NCBI RefSeq assembly: GCF_018860965.1 | Contig: NZ_JAHKQF010000015.1 | Location: 682,001 to 746,000 of the forward strand | DNA length: 64,000 nt | Direction: 5' to 3' | Origin: Alteromonas sp. C1M14 | GTDB taxonomy: Bacteria > Pseudomonadota > Gammaproteobacteria > Enterobacterales > Alteromonadaceae | The notes under the pieces: generated by a model | Seen by the model: the letters and a program-made list of their open reading frames with translations, nothing else | Told to the model about the DNA's origin: nothing | The model's database searches: none | Position numbers and translations under genes: made by a program | Shown here: positions 55,586 to 64,000 of the stretch, in pieces | Layout of the letters: every line of letters begins with the position of its first letter | Position numbering within the stretch: position 1 is the first letter of the stretch

Positions 55586-56764
55586 TTAGTACTGCCATTG
55601 TGTAGGAGAGCAGCGATAATGGGATGCGGGCATTGCATGTCTGTCAGTGCCCGCATTGGCAACTAATGTGCAAAGCTGAGTCGATTGATTGTTATCTTGA
55701 GACGTTGTCCTCCCCCAAAGAGAAACCAGCCCAGATGGTAGCGATGGGCAGCCTTCACTAACGTTGAAAGCATGAATCGCATTGCGCTCAAAATAGGTGA
55801 AATTATTACCGTTAGGCGATTGAGGAACGAACCATGCAGGCACGTCTTTGTGTTCATCTGCGGCGACGGTGACACTGTCATCCCCAGCCGAGGTAAATAA
55901 GGCACTATCGGCATGGGCAACAAAAAACGTATTTTCCTGTCCACAAGACGCTGTGCTTAGGGGCATATAAAACTCTTGGGGATGATGATAATGATAAGGG
56001 TAGAAGGTATTACGCAATTGAATTGTCATGCCCAATTCTGCGCCCACTGTTTCACCATCAATTTCTTTGATCCGCAGCAAGCCCCACGGTCCCATGACTT
56101 CCGCGTAGGCATACCCGCCTCGAAACCGCTCATTGAGGGCCCGTTCATTGTCGGCATAAAAGGGAAGCCAGCCCACACTTGCCCAAAGATCAGGTAAGGC
56201 CTTGGCTGTGATGTCCTGTGCCAAGTAGTCCGGCATCTGGCTTTGTAACAGAATATCCCAAAACGTGCTGGCCAATTCCTGTCCTGCCGATTTGATGGTA
56301 CCGGCTTTGGTTTTAAAAAAGTCGGTCAATGTTGGTCGGTCAATCCATGCTGCGCTCTTCGACACAGCTTTCATTGCGGCACTTGGGGTATAAAGCGGAA
56401 ATTCGGCATACTCTTTTTGGGTATCAAAGCAGGCTTTCGCTTGTGCTGGATTAGCCAACACCAGATCGATATGCTTAATGACTTTTTGCACATCTTGATA
56501 ACCGACCACACAATCTTTTGCCACACCACCAGCACCGTTATTGGTTTCGATGATGGCGCGAGGGCCAACCTCACATCCCTGATTTTTTGTCAGTACTTCT
56601 TGCACTCCTTTTAAATACTGAAGTGTCTGCTGCCACAAAACCTTATGTGCTTGTGATACTTGATCTTTCTCATTGATGTTATCTTCACAAACAAATTCGA
56701 CACCATGGGCACTGAGTGACATTATATGAAGACAAAGGGATGCGGCCACAAGCTGTAGTTTCAA
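55586..56764 (-). CDS. dddY: Periplasmic dimethylsulfoniopropionate (DMSP) lyase, DddY type
   Basis: The protein is 392 residues from a TTG start at 56764, which puts a signal peptide (MKLQLVAASLCLHIMSLSAHG) first. The cupin metal site is clear: HYHHPQEFY gives His258, His260, Glu264 and Tyr266, and NAIHAF gives His331, spacings that fit the reported DddY ligands within two residues. DddY splits DMSP into dimethyl sulfide and acrylate in the periplasm, and is about 400 residues. The longer open frame to 56860 runs into the divergent gene. It is divergent from an operon with a second cupin lyase. No acrylate catabolism gene is adjacent. Confidence 0.85.
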   Translation of the reverse strand: MKLQLVAASLCLHIMSLSAHGVEFVCEDNINEKDQVSQAHKVLWQQTLQYLKGVQEVLTKNQGCEVGPRAIIETNNGAGGVAKDCVVGYQDVQKVIKHIDLVLANPAQAKACFDTQKEYAEFPLYTPSAAMKAVSKSAAWIDRPTLTDFFKTKAGTIKSAGQELASTFWDILLQSQMPDYLAQDITAKALPDLWASVGWLPFYADNERALNERFRGGYAYAEVMGPWGLLRIKEIDGETVGAELGMTIQLRNTFYPYHYHHPQEFYMPLSTASCGQENTFFVAHADSALFTSAGDDSVTVAADEHKDVPAWFVPQSPNGNNFTYFERNAIHAFNVSEGCPSLPSGLVSLWGRTTSQDNNQSTQLCTLVANAGTDRHAMPASHYRCSPTQWQY

Positions 56765-56822
56765 AATTTTCTCAAATGCGATATTTAGAATAACTATAAC
56801 ATAGACAAGGAAAGGGACTGTA

Positions 56823-58262
56823 GTGCAAAGCCCAGAACAAGAATTTCTCATCGACGACAAAGTGCAGCTTTATCTCGTGGCCCCGGTTTGGTTTTCATCC
56901 ACGTCAGTGGGGATGTCGCCACAGGAACGTCCCGCTTTATTGAAAGGCTTACAGGACACATTAAATGAGAGCGGCAATTGTGGTAAATGGGAGCTTGAAG
57001 CGTTTCACGCCCCCCGCACATTAAAACTTAGAAAATACGGCCAGCTATGGCGGGAATTTAATTTCAGTAGCGAGTTTATGCAGGCGATTTCTTCCATTGC
57101 AGAAGAAGATCTGTCCGCCTCGGTGTTTGCCCGTTTAACCATCTTCGACTATGGGTTAGGAAACATAGAAGTCTCGGTAAACTTACCCATATTATCGACC
57201 GGTAAGCTAATTGATTTAGCCAGTAAAGCTGAAGCATTAAAGCTCAAATTCGTCACTGAGTTTAACCAAGGACTGCCAAATGCGGAACTGGAGTTAACCG
57301 ACATTGATGAAAAATACGTCACTTTCTCCCAGCAGCATTTAGGGGGCGTAATAAATCAACTTCGACCTGTCTACGACGAAAGCGTGGTATCCAAACGAGT
57401 GGCTTTCATGTGTGGGCCAGTTAGTCGAAACCTGTTATTTGTGAATTCTCAAGGTGTATGCCCACAAATTACTGCCACCGCCGCCCAACTACACGAAACC
57501 GCATACACGTTTTTAAACCACGCGAACGAAAACTTTGGATTTACCGGCTCAGAGAAAATCCCCATTAGTCATGAGGGATTTGAAGGGGCGGTGGCGGTGG
57601 TTAACCGAAGCGAAACGTCCTGTATTCGGTATCGCAAAAATTTAAAAAGGCATTTAGGCTTTAATGCCTTGTGCATTGCAGAAAAAGAGAATATTAAACG
57701 CACCAAATTTCTTTGGTCACTTGTGCATCTGTATTGGTCTGCCCTGTTTTGTTCGTCAGAAGGCTATTATGTCATTTCCGCTTCCAGCCGCATTTCAGAA
57801 TACAAATCTGTAAACGATATTCACGAAGAAATTAGAAATATCGAAAATTATCAATCCATCATTTCAATGATTAAGTTTGAAAGTCAGCCAGAAAAGGTCA
57901 TCGTGGAAGGGGAAGATGTTATCCGCTATGCCCATATTTGGGATGCCTATAAATCAGAAGATCTCATACGGTCGCTGTCACAGATCCAAAGTGATTCCGA
58001 ACAGTCTTTGCTTACCTTACGAGATAAAATGCGGGAACTGTCAAATAAACGCACTAACCGTATTCTCGCCGCCTTTACGGCTTTTACAATTATCAGTGTT
58101 ATTATCGATCTTATTTTATTTTATGATGTGAAAAATGCCTTGCCACCCCCTTCCCGCTTTTCTTATTTAGGTTATGCGTTAGCGTTTTTAGGTACACTGA
58201 CGGTGGGCTATTTGGGAGTGAATATTATTTTTCATCGAGCTTCTCTTTTTCGGAAAAGGTAA
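56823..58262 (+). CDS. Unrecognised membrane protein with two C-terminal helices, next to DMSP lyase genes
   Basis: The 479-residue protein starts at GTG 56823, with a GGAAAGGG site 6 bases upstream. I do not recognise its family. The first 400 residues are soluble and mixed alpha/beta (for example VQLYLVAPVWFSSTSVGMSP, ARLTIFDYGLGNIEVSVNLP). A helical stretch (EQSLLTLRDKMRELSNKRTNR) then leads to two transmembrane helices (about residues 420-442 and 449-472), a layout seen in CorA-like and some stress sensor proteins. The DddQ/DddL-like gene follows by 3 bases, and dddY is divergent with only 58 bases between starts. A role in DMSP sensing or transport is a guess. Confidence 0.8.
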   Translation: MQSPEQEFLIDDKVQLYLVAPVWFSSTSVGMSPQERPALLKGLQDTLNESGNCGKWELEAFHAPRTLKLRKYGQLWREFNFSSEFMQAISSIAEEDLSASVFARLTIFDYGLGNIEVSVNLPILSTGKLIDLASKAEALKLKFVTEFNQGLPNAELELTDIDEKYVTFSQQHLGGVINQLRPVYDESVVSKRVAFMCGPVSRNLLFVNSQGVCPQITATAAQLHETAYTFLNHANENFGFTGSEKIPISHEGFEGAVAVVNRSETSCIRYRKNLKRHLGFNALCIAEKENIKRTKFLWSLVHLYWSALFCSSEGYYVISASSRISEYKSVNDIHEEIRNIENYQSIISMIKFESQPEKVIVEGEDVIRYAHIWDAYKSEDLIRSLSQIQSDSEQSLLTLRDKMRELSNKRTNRILAAFTAFTIISVIIDLILFYDVKNALPPPSRFSYLGYALAFLGTLTVGYLGVNIIFHRASLFRKR

Positions 58263-58265
58263 TTT

Positions 58266-58895
58266 ATGCGTGTAAAAGCCATCGACGAATTTGTCGCGTC
58301 ATTTGTTCTCTATTTACAACAACAACCCAGCAACGCGGATATTGAAAAAGCCATTCACGCTGCTGAGCGTTTTCTTAGCGATGATAGTATGGTTCGCTCT
58401 GAAGAAGTGAAACCGGCGCTAGCTCCGGTGACACGATGGTTAACGCCATCCCTAAACGATGCCAAACTGGCTGGTAACAGCCATAGCCATTTAGCGCCGT
58501 TTTGCCAGCATACCGAAGCAGTACTGCCCCATTGCCCATGGACACCAGGGTATGATGAAGCTGTCGTCGGTGCAGAGTTTAAGCAGCATTTTGCCTATGC
58601 GGTGTTGGTGGGCGACGGCGGGATTGTGCCGTGCGACTATTTTGCTGCGGGTATTACCCTCATTGGTCCGGATTTTTTCTACGACTGGCACCACCATCCA
58701 GCCATAGAAATCTACATGAACCTTACCGACAATTCATTATGGGGTTTAAATAACGGTCCATTAACCGAAAAACGCGTAGGTGAGATTATCACTCATCCCA
58801 GCGAAGTATCTCATGCCATGTTCTGTAAAACAGCGCCGTTGCTTGCGCCGTGGCTTTGGGCTGGCGAGGTCAATGTGCCAGCCGCAATGTGCTAA
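58266..58895 (+). CDS. Cupin DMSP lyase-like protein (DddQ/DddL family)
   Basis: This 209-residue protein has an N-terminal helical region and a C-terminal cupin. The metal-binding pattern WHHHPAIEIY gives His144, Glu148 and Tyr150, and His183 in EVSHAM is the fourth ligand; spacings (4, 2, 33) nearly match the reported DddQ site (4, 2, 32). It lacks a signal peptide, so it would work in the cytoplasm, unlike DddY. It follows the unknown membrane protein by 3 bases (AAAAGG site upstream). Some members of this cupin superfamily have other substrates, so lyase activity is inferred. Confidence 0.75.
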   Translation: MRVKAIDEFVASFVLYLQQQPSNADIEKAIHAAERFLSDDSMVRSEEVKPALAPVTRWLTPSLNDAKLAGNSHSHLAPFCQHTEAVLPHCPWTPGYDEAVVGAEFKQHFAYAVLVGDGGIVPCDYFAAGITLIGPDFFYDWHHHPAIEIYMNLTDNSLWGLNNGPLTEKRVGEIITHPSEVSHAMFCKTAPLLAPWLWAGEVNVPAAMC

Positions 58896-58908
58896 CTGGC
58901 TGGCAATA

Positions 58909-59955
58909 CTACCCTAGCCAAGTGGCTAACTCATCATCATAAGCCTGGGTGGAACCAAACTCCTGTTTCACCCAGTCATCATTGTAGTAGGTGTCGAGAT
59001 AGCGCTCGCCGCTATCGCACATCAGTGTCACAATTGATCCTGTTTCGCCCCGTTGTTGCATTTGCCGAGCTACGTGAAACACGCCCCATAAATTGGTACC
59101 TGTGGAAGCGCCAGCTTTAATACCGGCAGTTCTAAATAACCAGCGCATGGTGGCGATGCTTGCCACGTCTGGCACCTTTAACATGTCATCAATCACGTCT
59201 GGTTGGAAGGAGGCTTCCACCTGCGGCCGTCCGATCCCTTCAATACGACTGCCTCTGTTAGTGGTGATCTGTGGTTGTTGGGTACTAAAACTCTCGTAGA
59301 AAACGGAAAACTCAGGATCCACCACTAACAGTTTGGTGTTAATGCCACGGTAACGGATATATCTGCCGATAGTCGCCGAAGTTCCTCCTGTTCCGGCACT
59401 CATTACCACCGTATGAGGAATGGGGTGTGGTTCGGCGGACATTTGGCCAAAAATGCTCTCCGCAATATTATTACTTCCTCGCCAATCTGTAGCCCGTTCG
59501 GCAAACATAAATTGGTCCATAAAATACCCTTTTTGCTGTTGGGCAATTTTTTTAGCTTCCTGGTGCATTTGAGTCGGACAATCAACAAAATGACATTGCC
59601 CACCAAATGCCTCAATGAGCTGAATTTTACTTTGCGCCGTGCTACGAGGCATTACAGCAACAAAGGGGATCCCCAGCATACGGGCAAAATAGGCCTCAGA
59701 GACGGCAGTACTGCCAGAGGAAGCCTCAACGATTGTGGTATTTTCGTCAATTTTTCCATTACACAGAGCATAAAGAAACAAAGAGCGGGCCAAGCGGTGT
59801 TTTAAACTACCCGTAGGATGCGTACTTTCATCCTTAAGATAAATATCGATACCAGGTAATGATGCACTTTCTAATTTAATTAAATGTGTATCTGCTGAAC
59901 GCTGGTAATCGGCGTTAATTTTATTCACTGCCTGCGCTATCCACAACGACATCAT
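58909..59955 (-). CDS. PLP-dependent cysteine synthase family protein (cysteine desulfhydrase/synthase-like)
   Basis: The 348-residue fold-type II enzyme has the PLP lysine in [15 protein letters not shown], the [27 protein letters not shown] binding loop and the [12 protein letters not shown] phosphate-binding loop. It resembles Cds1-like L-cysteine desulfhydrases and cysteine synthases, rather than CysK itself (the latter is shorter, about 320, and has TSGNTG). It is convergent with the DddQ-like gene. It probably makes or breaks cysteine, so it may connect with sulfur use here. AGGAAGG precedes the first of two adjacent ATG codons. Confidence 0.82.
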   Translation of the reverse strand: MMSLWIAQAVNKINADYQRSADTHLIKLESASLPGIDIYLKDESTHPTGSLKHRLARSLFLYALCNGKIDENTTIVEASSGSTAVSEAYFARMLGIPFVAVMPRSTAQSKIQLIEAFGGQCHFVDCPTQMHQEAKKIAQQQKGYFMDQFMFAERATDWRGSNNIAESIFGQMSAEPHPIPHTVVMSAGTGGTSATIGRYIRYRGINTKLLVVDPEFSVFYESFSTQQPQITTNRGSRIEGIGRPQVEASFQPDVIDDMLKVPDVASIATMRWLFRTAGIKAGASTGTNLWGVFHVARQMQQRGETGSIVTLMCDSGERYLDTYYNDDWVKQEFGSTQAYDDELATWLG

Positions 59956-60282
59956 GCCTTCCTATTTTATCAATGAGAGTAAGTATATTACCTTGATACA
60001 ACGAGAATAATCATGCTCTGGCAGTTGTAAAAATAAAAACAAATAGCATTTTATTTTAAAAAATAACAAATAAATAGAAAATAAACCCCTTTAGAGGCCT
60101 ATTTTGAACATTCTGTATTGCTGACTGTGATACCACATATATGAAACGTTTGCCTTCACCGTCAGCATCAAGAATTCCCTGTACTATGGTGCTTTTGTTT
60201 AAAACATTAAGCCCTTGAAGTATTTTTTTATTCAGCTTATAAATACTCTACATAGTCATTTTCAGCATAAAAAGGAATTGCG
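59956..60282 (+). other. AT-rich intergenic region before the DUF547 gene
   Basis: The 327-base region is strongly AT-rich and holds the divergent promoters of the cysteine synthase-like and DUF547 genes. No gene, RNA or repeat was recognised in it. Confidence 0.5.
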
Positions 60283-61467
60283 ATGAAAACCCTTCGACTA
60301 CTCGTTGTATCGTTATGTTTGGTGGGGAGTAATCCGACCTTTGCCGATGAAAAGAAAATTCCATCCCCTTTTCGGGGCGATGATGATAGCGCAAACCTTG
60401 AAGTAACTTACGATGACTTAGATGTGTTTTTGCAATCCCAAGTGTTAGATGTGGGGCGCTCTACCCGCGAAAAAGTTCCTCGTACGCAAAACACCGGTAG
60501 CCGCATCAAGGCACGGGTTAACCGCCTTACTGCGCTGGAGGGCAACCGTTTTTATTTTAAGTCGTTACAAGATGACGAAGTCTCCGGCATCCTCACCACC
60601 TTGCAAGACAGCCTGGAAGCATTACCTTCTGTGGTCCCATTAAAATACCTTAGTCGCAATGAACAACTTGCCTATTGGCTCAATCTGTATAATTTCACCT
60701 TACTGGATGAAATGGCAAAAGCCTCTCCCTCTGGCAGCATAAAGCGACTACTTAATTACGGTAATAGCGATTCCATTCTGGCAAAAAAAAGCCTTAATGT
60801 GGCAGGTATTCCGTTAAGTTTAGATGACATCCAATTCACCATTTTAAAAGAGAAGTACCCCCAAAATCCGTTGGTAATTTATGGGTTATTTCAAGGAAAT
60901 ATCGGCGGTCCCAGCATTCAGCCTAAAGCCTTTACCGGGGAAAATGTATGGCGCCAATTAGAGCAAGCCGCAACCGAGTTTGTTAACTCGAACCGGGGTA
61001 CCTACTACGACGGCAAAGTATCGGTCTTTTATGAACGCAACTTTGTCTTTTTCGACAACGATGCACAAAAGCTTAAGGATCATTTACTCGACTTCCTAGA
61101 AGACGAGATGTACACGGAAATTCTCGATGCCGATGAGTTGAAATTTGCCAATAAAGACTGGCAACTGGCAAACTTAACCGGTGGCACCCGTGAATATGGC
61201 GGTTCCAATATGATAAATGGTTCAGCCATATTGGACGCCGTGCGAGCTTCCCAACCTAACGGCGATGGTGGTATGTCTAGCGTCGAAAACTCCTTGGGTG
61301 AGAGCATATCCGAAAAAGTACGATTGGGCGCCCGTTTTCCCGCCACTCAGTTAGAAACATTACAACGCATCAGAGAGATACAAGCTATCAACGCCGGCAA
61401 AGTGGTGATTACAGATCTAGATGCCGAGGCCGCACAAGAAGCGATAGATAAAAAAGAGAAGAATTAG
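60283..61467 (+). CDS. DUF547 exported protein
   Basis: This 394-residue protein has a signal peptide (MKTLRLLVVSLCLVGSNPTFAD) and the DUF547 core, including LSRNEQLAYWLNLYNFTLLDEMA (about residues 123-145), PLSLDDIQFTILKEKYPQNPLVIYGLFQGNIGGPSIQPKAFTGENVWRQLEQAATEFVNSNRGT and VFFDNDAQKLKDHLLDFL. The conserved tryptophan-asparagine element is typical. Its function is unknown. It is followed by a strong terminator and stands alone as a gene. Confidence 0.82.
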   Translation: MKTLRLLVVSLCLVGSNPTFADEKKIPSPFRGDDDSANLEVTYDDLDVFLQSQVLDVGRSTREKVPRTQNTGSRIKARVNRLTALEGNRFYFKSLQDDEVSGILTTLQDSLEALPSVVPLKYLSRNEQLAYWLNLYNFTLLDEMAKASPSGSIKRLLNYGNSDSILAKKSLNVAGIPLSLDDIQFTILKEKYPQNPLVIYGLFQGNIGGPSIQPKAFTGENVWRQLEQAATEFVNSNRGTYYDGKVSVFYERNFVFFDNDAQKLKDHLLDFLEDEMYTEILDADELKFANKDWQLANLTGGTREYGGSNMINGSAILDAVRASQPNGDGGMSSVENSLGESISEKVRLGARFPATQLETLQRIREIQAINAGKVVITDLDAEAAQEAIDKKEKN

Positions 61468-61483
61468 TTTTATCAGCCCATGA

Positions 61484-61519
61484 AAAAAGGCACCCCAGTG
61501 TACACTGGGGTGCCTTTTT
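61484..61519. terminator. Perfect bidirectional Rho-independent terminator
   Basis: An 18-bp perfect palindrome (61484-61501 with 61502-61519), flanked by A5/T5 runs, lies between convergent DUF547 and asd. Confidence 0.93.
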
Positions 61520-61546
61520 GTCGTTTAGCACGACAACTCTGAGGGC

Positions 61547-62668
61547 TTATTTTTCCAATAAGATACGCAACATTCTGCGTAAAGGCTCTGCCGCTCCCCA
61601 CAAGAGTTGATCGCCAACGGTAAACGCTGAAATGTATTGTGGGCCCATATTCAACTTACGGATCCGACCCACCGGCACCGATAATGTACCAGTTACTTTT
61701 GCGGGCGTGAGCTCTTGCATGGTCAGCTCTCTGTCATCATCGATAACATTTACCCACTCGTTATGGCTCGCCAGTATCTGTTGAATTTCTTCAACGGTCA
61801 TGTCTTGTTTTAACTTCAAGGTGATGGCTTGGCTGTGGCAACGCATTGCACCTACCCGAACACATAACCCATCAATGGGTACTGGCGAATCCTCTAAACC
61901 AAGAATTTTATTCGCCTCGGCTTGTGCCTTCCATTCTTCACGGCTTTGACCGGAGGGTAGCTGACTATCGATATAGGGAATCAAACTGCCGGCTAATGGA
62001 ACACCAAACTGTGCGGTAGGGTTTTCATCCGAACGAATAAACTCGGCCACTTGTTTATCGATATCCAAGATGGCACTTGCAGGGTCAGCAAGTAACGCTT
62101 CAACATGTCCGTGTACAGCACCCATTTGCACAAGCAGTTCGCGCATATGTTTGGCGCCAGAACCCGAAGCGGCTTGGTAAGTCATGGGGGACGCCCATTC
62201 CACAAGGTCCTTTTCAAAAAGTCCGCCTAATGCCATCAGCATCAATGATACTGTGCAGTTACCACCGACAAAGGTTTTTACATCCGCGGTAATACCTTTA
62301 TCAATTTCTTTGCGGTTTACCGGATCAAGCACAATGACTGCATCATCACTCATGCGCAGTGCTGATGCCGCATCTATCCAGTACCCTTGCCAACCGGCAT
62401 CACGTAATTTGGTATAAACGGCTTTGGTATAATCGCCACCCTGACACGTCACGATGATATCTTGGGTAGCTAACGCGTCTATATCGTAAGCATCTTCAAG
62501 TACACCACAGGCTTTATTAGCAAAGTCGGGGGCAGCCTTACCTTTTTGTGAGGTAGTGAAAAAGGTTGGCTCAATAAAGGAAAAATCATTTTCCTGTTGC
62601 ATGCGCTGCATAAGGACAGAACCGACCATTCCACGCCAGCCTACCAAACCCACTTTTTGTAACGACAT
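61547..62668 (-). CDS. asd: Aspartate-semialdehyde dehydrogenase
   Basis: This 373-residue enzyme of the gammaproteobacterial type has [18 protein letters not shown] at the N-terminus (NADP-binding), the catalytic cysteine in [18 protein letters not shown] (near residue 135) and the substrate-binding [16 protein letters not shown] with its histidine near residue 275. It makes aspartate semialdehyde for lysine, threonine, methionine and peptidoglycan synthesis. It is a single gene, with a long upstream region. Confidence 0.95.
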   Translation of the reverse strand: MSLQKVGLVGWRGMVGSVLMQRMQQENDFSFIEPTFFTTSQKGKAAPDFANKACGVLEDAYDIDALATQDIIVTCQGGDYTKAVYTKLRDAGWQGYWIDAASALRMSDDAVIVLDPVNRKEIDKGITADVKTFVGGNCTVSLMLMALGGLFEKDLVEWASPMTYQAASGSGAKHMRELLVQMGAVHGHVEALLADPASAILDIDKQVAEFIRSDENPTAQFGVPLAGSLIPYIDSQLPSGQSREEWKAQAEANKILGLEDSPVPIDGLCVRVGAMRCHSQAITLKLKQDMTVEEIQQILASHNEWVNVIDDDRELTMQELTPAKVTGTLSVPVGRIRKLNMGPQYISAFTVGDQLLWGAAEPLRRMLRILLEK

Positions 62669-63336
62669 TCTATGAACCCTTATTATTGCTCTCCTAATGT
62701 CTGTCTAGCGGTCAAACCTCTTTTGGGTTCTTTATTGTTTACCACGGTTCATCAGGAACTTGTTGTAAAACGCGAAGTCTATAAAGAATTGCTCAGCTTT
62801 GCCAGTAGCTTTTGGGTCTATGAAATTTTAATCTGACATAGTGCAATTTTTATACGTTTCGGACTTACTCTACTAAACGTATTTGCAAAGCCCTATAGGC
62901 CAAAACTTTACTAATGATTACTTTTTGAACTGCCAATACAGTTTCAATCCCTCTAGGTTTTCCATTTAGCGTGAAAATATGTGGTTTTATCGGTTGTTTC
63001 ATTATTGTTAAATATGGAAATTCTTACAAACTGAGGCTTCTTCGAAACCTTAGGATAGTGGTAAAATTACATAATAATATCGCTATAACGGCGCTGATTG
63101 CAGCACGTTCGCTACAGACTGTTATTAGTTGACTTAGATCAACTACATGTACTGAGTTTAATTTATGTAAATCCTGTTAACATAATATAAACAATTCACC
63201 TAGCCACCGTCGTTTCTTATTTTCCTTCCTCTTGAGTATGACGATGTTTTTCACTAGTCTCTGACGCCCAAGCAATACATGCAGATTACTTTTAAAACGT
63301 CTAATAGCAGTATCTGGTGAGGATTTTTCAGTAAAG
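62669..63336. other. Long intergenic region between asd and a small membrane protein gene
   Basis: This 668-base AT-rich region holds the asd promoter on its left side and a possible FNR-type site (63129-63142) on the right. No open frame of credible coding quality was found in it. It could contain a small RNA, but nothing specific can be shown by eye. Confidence 0.5.
63129..63142. promoter_or_regulatory. Candidate FNR/EtrA-type site
   Basis: TTGACTTAGATCAA matches the FNR consensus TTGAT-N4-ATCAA at all but one base. It lies about 195 bases upstream of the small membrane protein gene; an unseen promoter would have to be nearby for it to act. Confidence 0.45.
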
Positions 63337-63735
63337 ATGGTTACGACCCAAGGCCAAGCAAATGATTATTCGATGAACCGAATAGCCCTCGACAGCACAA
63401 AATGTGTTGGGGTACTGCTATGGCTGGCCAGTCTCATTCTTATTTTCAATGTTGTGCTAATCATCAGTGGCACCATGGCAGATTCATCAGAATTTGTAGG
63501 TGCACTTCATGACAACCTTGTAGTAGAGCCTCATTCCCTCGCATTAGTACAGCATGCCTTGCATTTATACACTCCGCTGCTGCTCATCAGTTTTATAGGC
63601 ATTCGATTAGTTCGAACCCAAGCGGTTCGTAAAGTAATTATCGAATCACCTGACCCTCTTTTAGTCATTTATGACAACTACCGCCAACCTTTTGTACAAC
63701 AATTTGGCTGTAGGGCACCGCCTTCTGATAAGTGA
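63337..63735 (+). CDS. Small hypothetical membrane protein
   Basis: This 132-residue protein has two hydrophobic segments (about residues 26-46, VGVLLWLASLILIFNVVLIIS, and 76-90, LYTPLLLISFIGIRLV) and a charged C-terminus. I do not recognise it. The start codon has no clear Shine-Dalgarno sequence nearby (a GAGGA lies 14 bases upstream), so the start is uncertain. The residue use looks natural and no overlapping gene competes with it. Confidence 0.55.
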   Translation: MVTTQGQANDYSMNRIALDSTKCVGVLLWLASLILIFNVVLIISGTMADSSEFVGALHDNLVVEPHSLALVQHALHLYTPLLLISFIGIRLVRTQAVRKVIIESPDPLLVIYDNYRQPFVQQFGCRAPPSDK

Positions 63736-63916
63736 AAAATGATGTGGTTTTGCTAGCAAGTAATATTGCTGTTTAAGCCACATCGCACTGCGCTTAACGC
63801 CCTTCATTTAGGCTGTCTAGCGCATTCACTTATCTGAAAATCTTCGATAATCGCTATCGAAAAAACATGCGTGTCGTCTTTAGACGGCAATAACGTTAAA
63901 CCCGGGTTATAGGAAC

Positions 63917-64000
63917 ATGGTTTTGTCTATTCGTAACCTTTCTAAATTAGCTTTTGCCACAATCGTGCTATTACTAGCCGGTTGCAGCGGTGGTGTACTT
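63917..64000 (+). CDS. Lipoprotein, 5' end only (cut by window)
   Basis: The first 28 residues are visible: a positively charged start, a hydrophobic core and the lipobox LLAGC followed by SGG, so this is a lipoprotein precursor. An AGGA site lies very close to the ATG; the alternative TTG at 63923 has better spacing (8 bases). Nothing can be said about function. Confidence 0.7.
   Translation, partial: MVLSIRNLSKLAFATIVLLLAGCSGGVL

Noticed and set aside
56765..56860. N-terminal extension of dddY
   Set aside because: It would overlap the divergent gene and add a second hydrophobic segment before a normal signal peptide; the TTG at 56764 fits better.
1..64000. tRNA/rRNA genes, CRISPR arrays, insertion sequences, prophage or attachment sites
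   Set aside because: No cloverleaf-like sequences, spaced direct repeats, transposase or integrase motifs were recognised on either strand.

Overview
The window looks like a chromosomal segment of a marine gammaproteobacterium, most likely Alteromonadales/Alteromonadaceae. This is inferred from the gene mix: TonB-dependent receptors, a DMSP lyase of the DddY type, a DUF547 protein, an AsmA-like DUF748 protein, a PstS-like/porin/GGDEF-EAL set, and moderate GC. No insertion sequences, phage genes, CRISPR arrays, rRNA or tRNA genes were seen. Genes are dense and on both strands, and the two edge genes are cut by the window.

Layout. 0-6.1 kb (minus): a polyol ABC uptake operon (porin-like protein, SmoE-like binding protein, two permeases, ATPase, then a HAD phosphatase cut by the left edge). 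6.6-12.4 kb (minus): a complete tripartite RND efflux operon. 12.6-14.7 kb: an exported S9 peptidase. 14.95-21.85 kb: a TetR regulator divergent from a TonB-dependent receptor, followed by a quinoprotein amine dehydrogenase cluster (large subunit, MauE, MauD, TTQ small subunit, two c-type cytochromes). It resembles the aromatic amine dehydrogenase (aau) arrangement and has no mauG, mauF, mauL, mauM or mauN. 21.9-26.8 kb (minus): an RbbA/YhhJ-type ABC exporter with its HlyD-like protein. 27.1-27.7 kb: a DUF4136 lipoprotein.

27.8-40.1 kb: a cobalamin regulon. One cobalamin riboswitch precedes an operon of btuD, btuC, cobT, cobS, cobU, cobC, cobQ, cobO, btuF, cbiB and cobD. A second cobalamin riboswitch precedes a BtuB-like receptor. 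Together these cover uptake across both membranes and the late steps from cobyrinic acid diamide or cobinamide to the coenzyme; no corrin ring synthesis genes are present.

40.2-46 kb: a LysR regulator divergent from mmsA-mmsB (valine catabolism), then a PfkB fructokinase and an atypical ROK regulator. 46.4-51.4 kb: a Ser-rich DUF2780 exported protein, a large DUF748 protein and an RhlE-type helicase. 51.8-55.5 kb: a GGDEF-EAL protein convergent with a PstS-like protein and a porin-like protein.

55.6-60 kb is the most unusual region. A DddY-type periplasmic DMSP lyase is divergent from a two-gene operon, and the second gene of that operon is another cupin resembling DddQ/DddL lyases. The first is an unrecognised membrane protein of 479 residues. 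A PLP-dependent cysteine synthase/desulfhydrase-like gene lies convergent. The window ends with a DUF547 protein, asd, a small membrane protein behind a possible FNR site, and the start of a lipoprotein gene.

All functional calls are from reading motifs, order and spacing; no database search was run.
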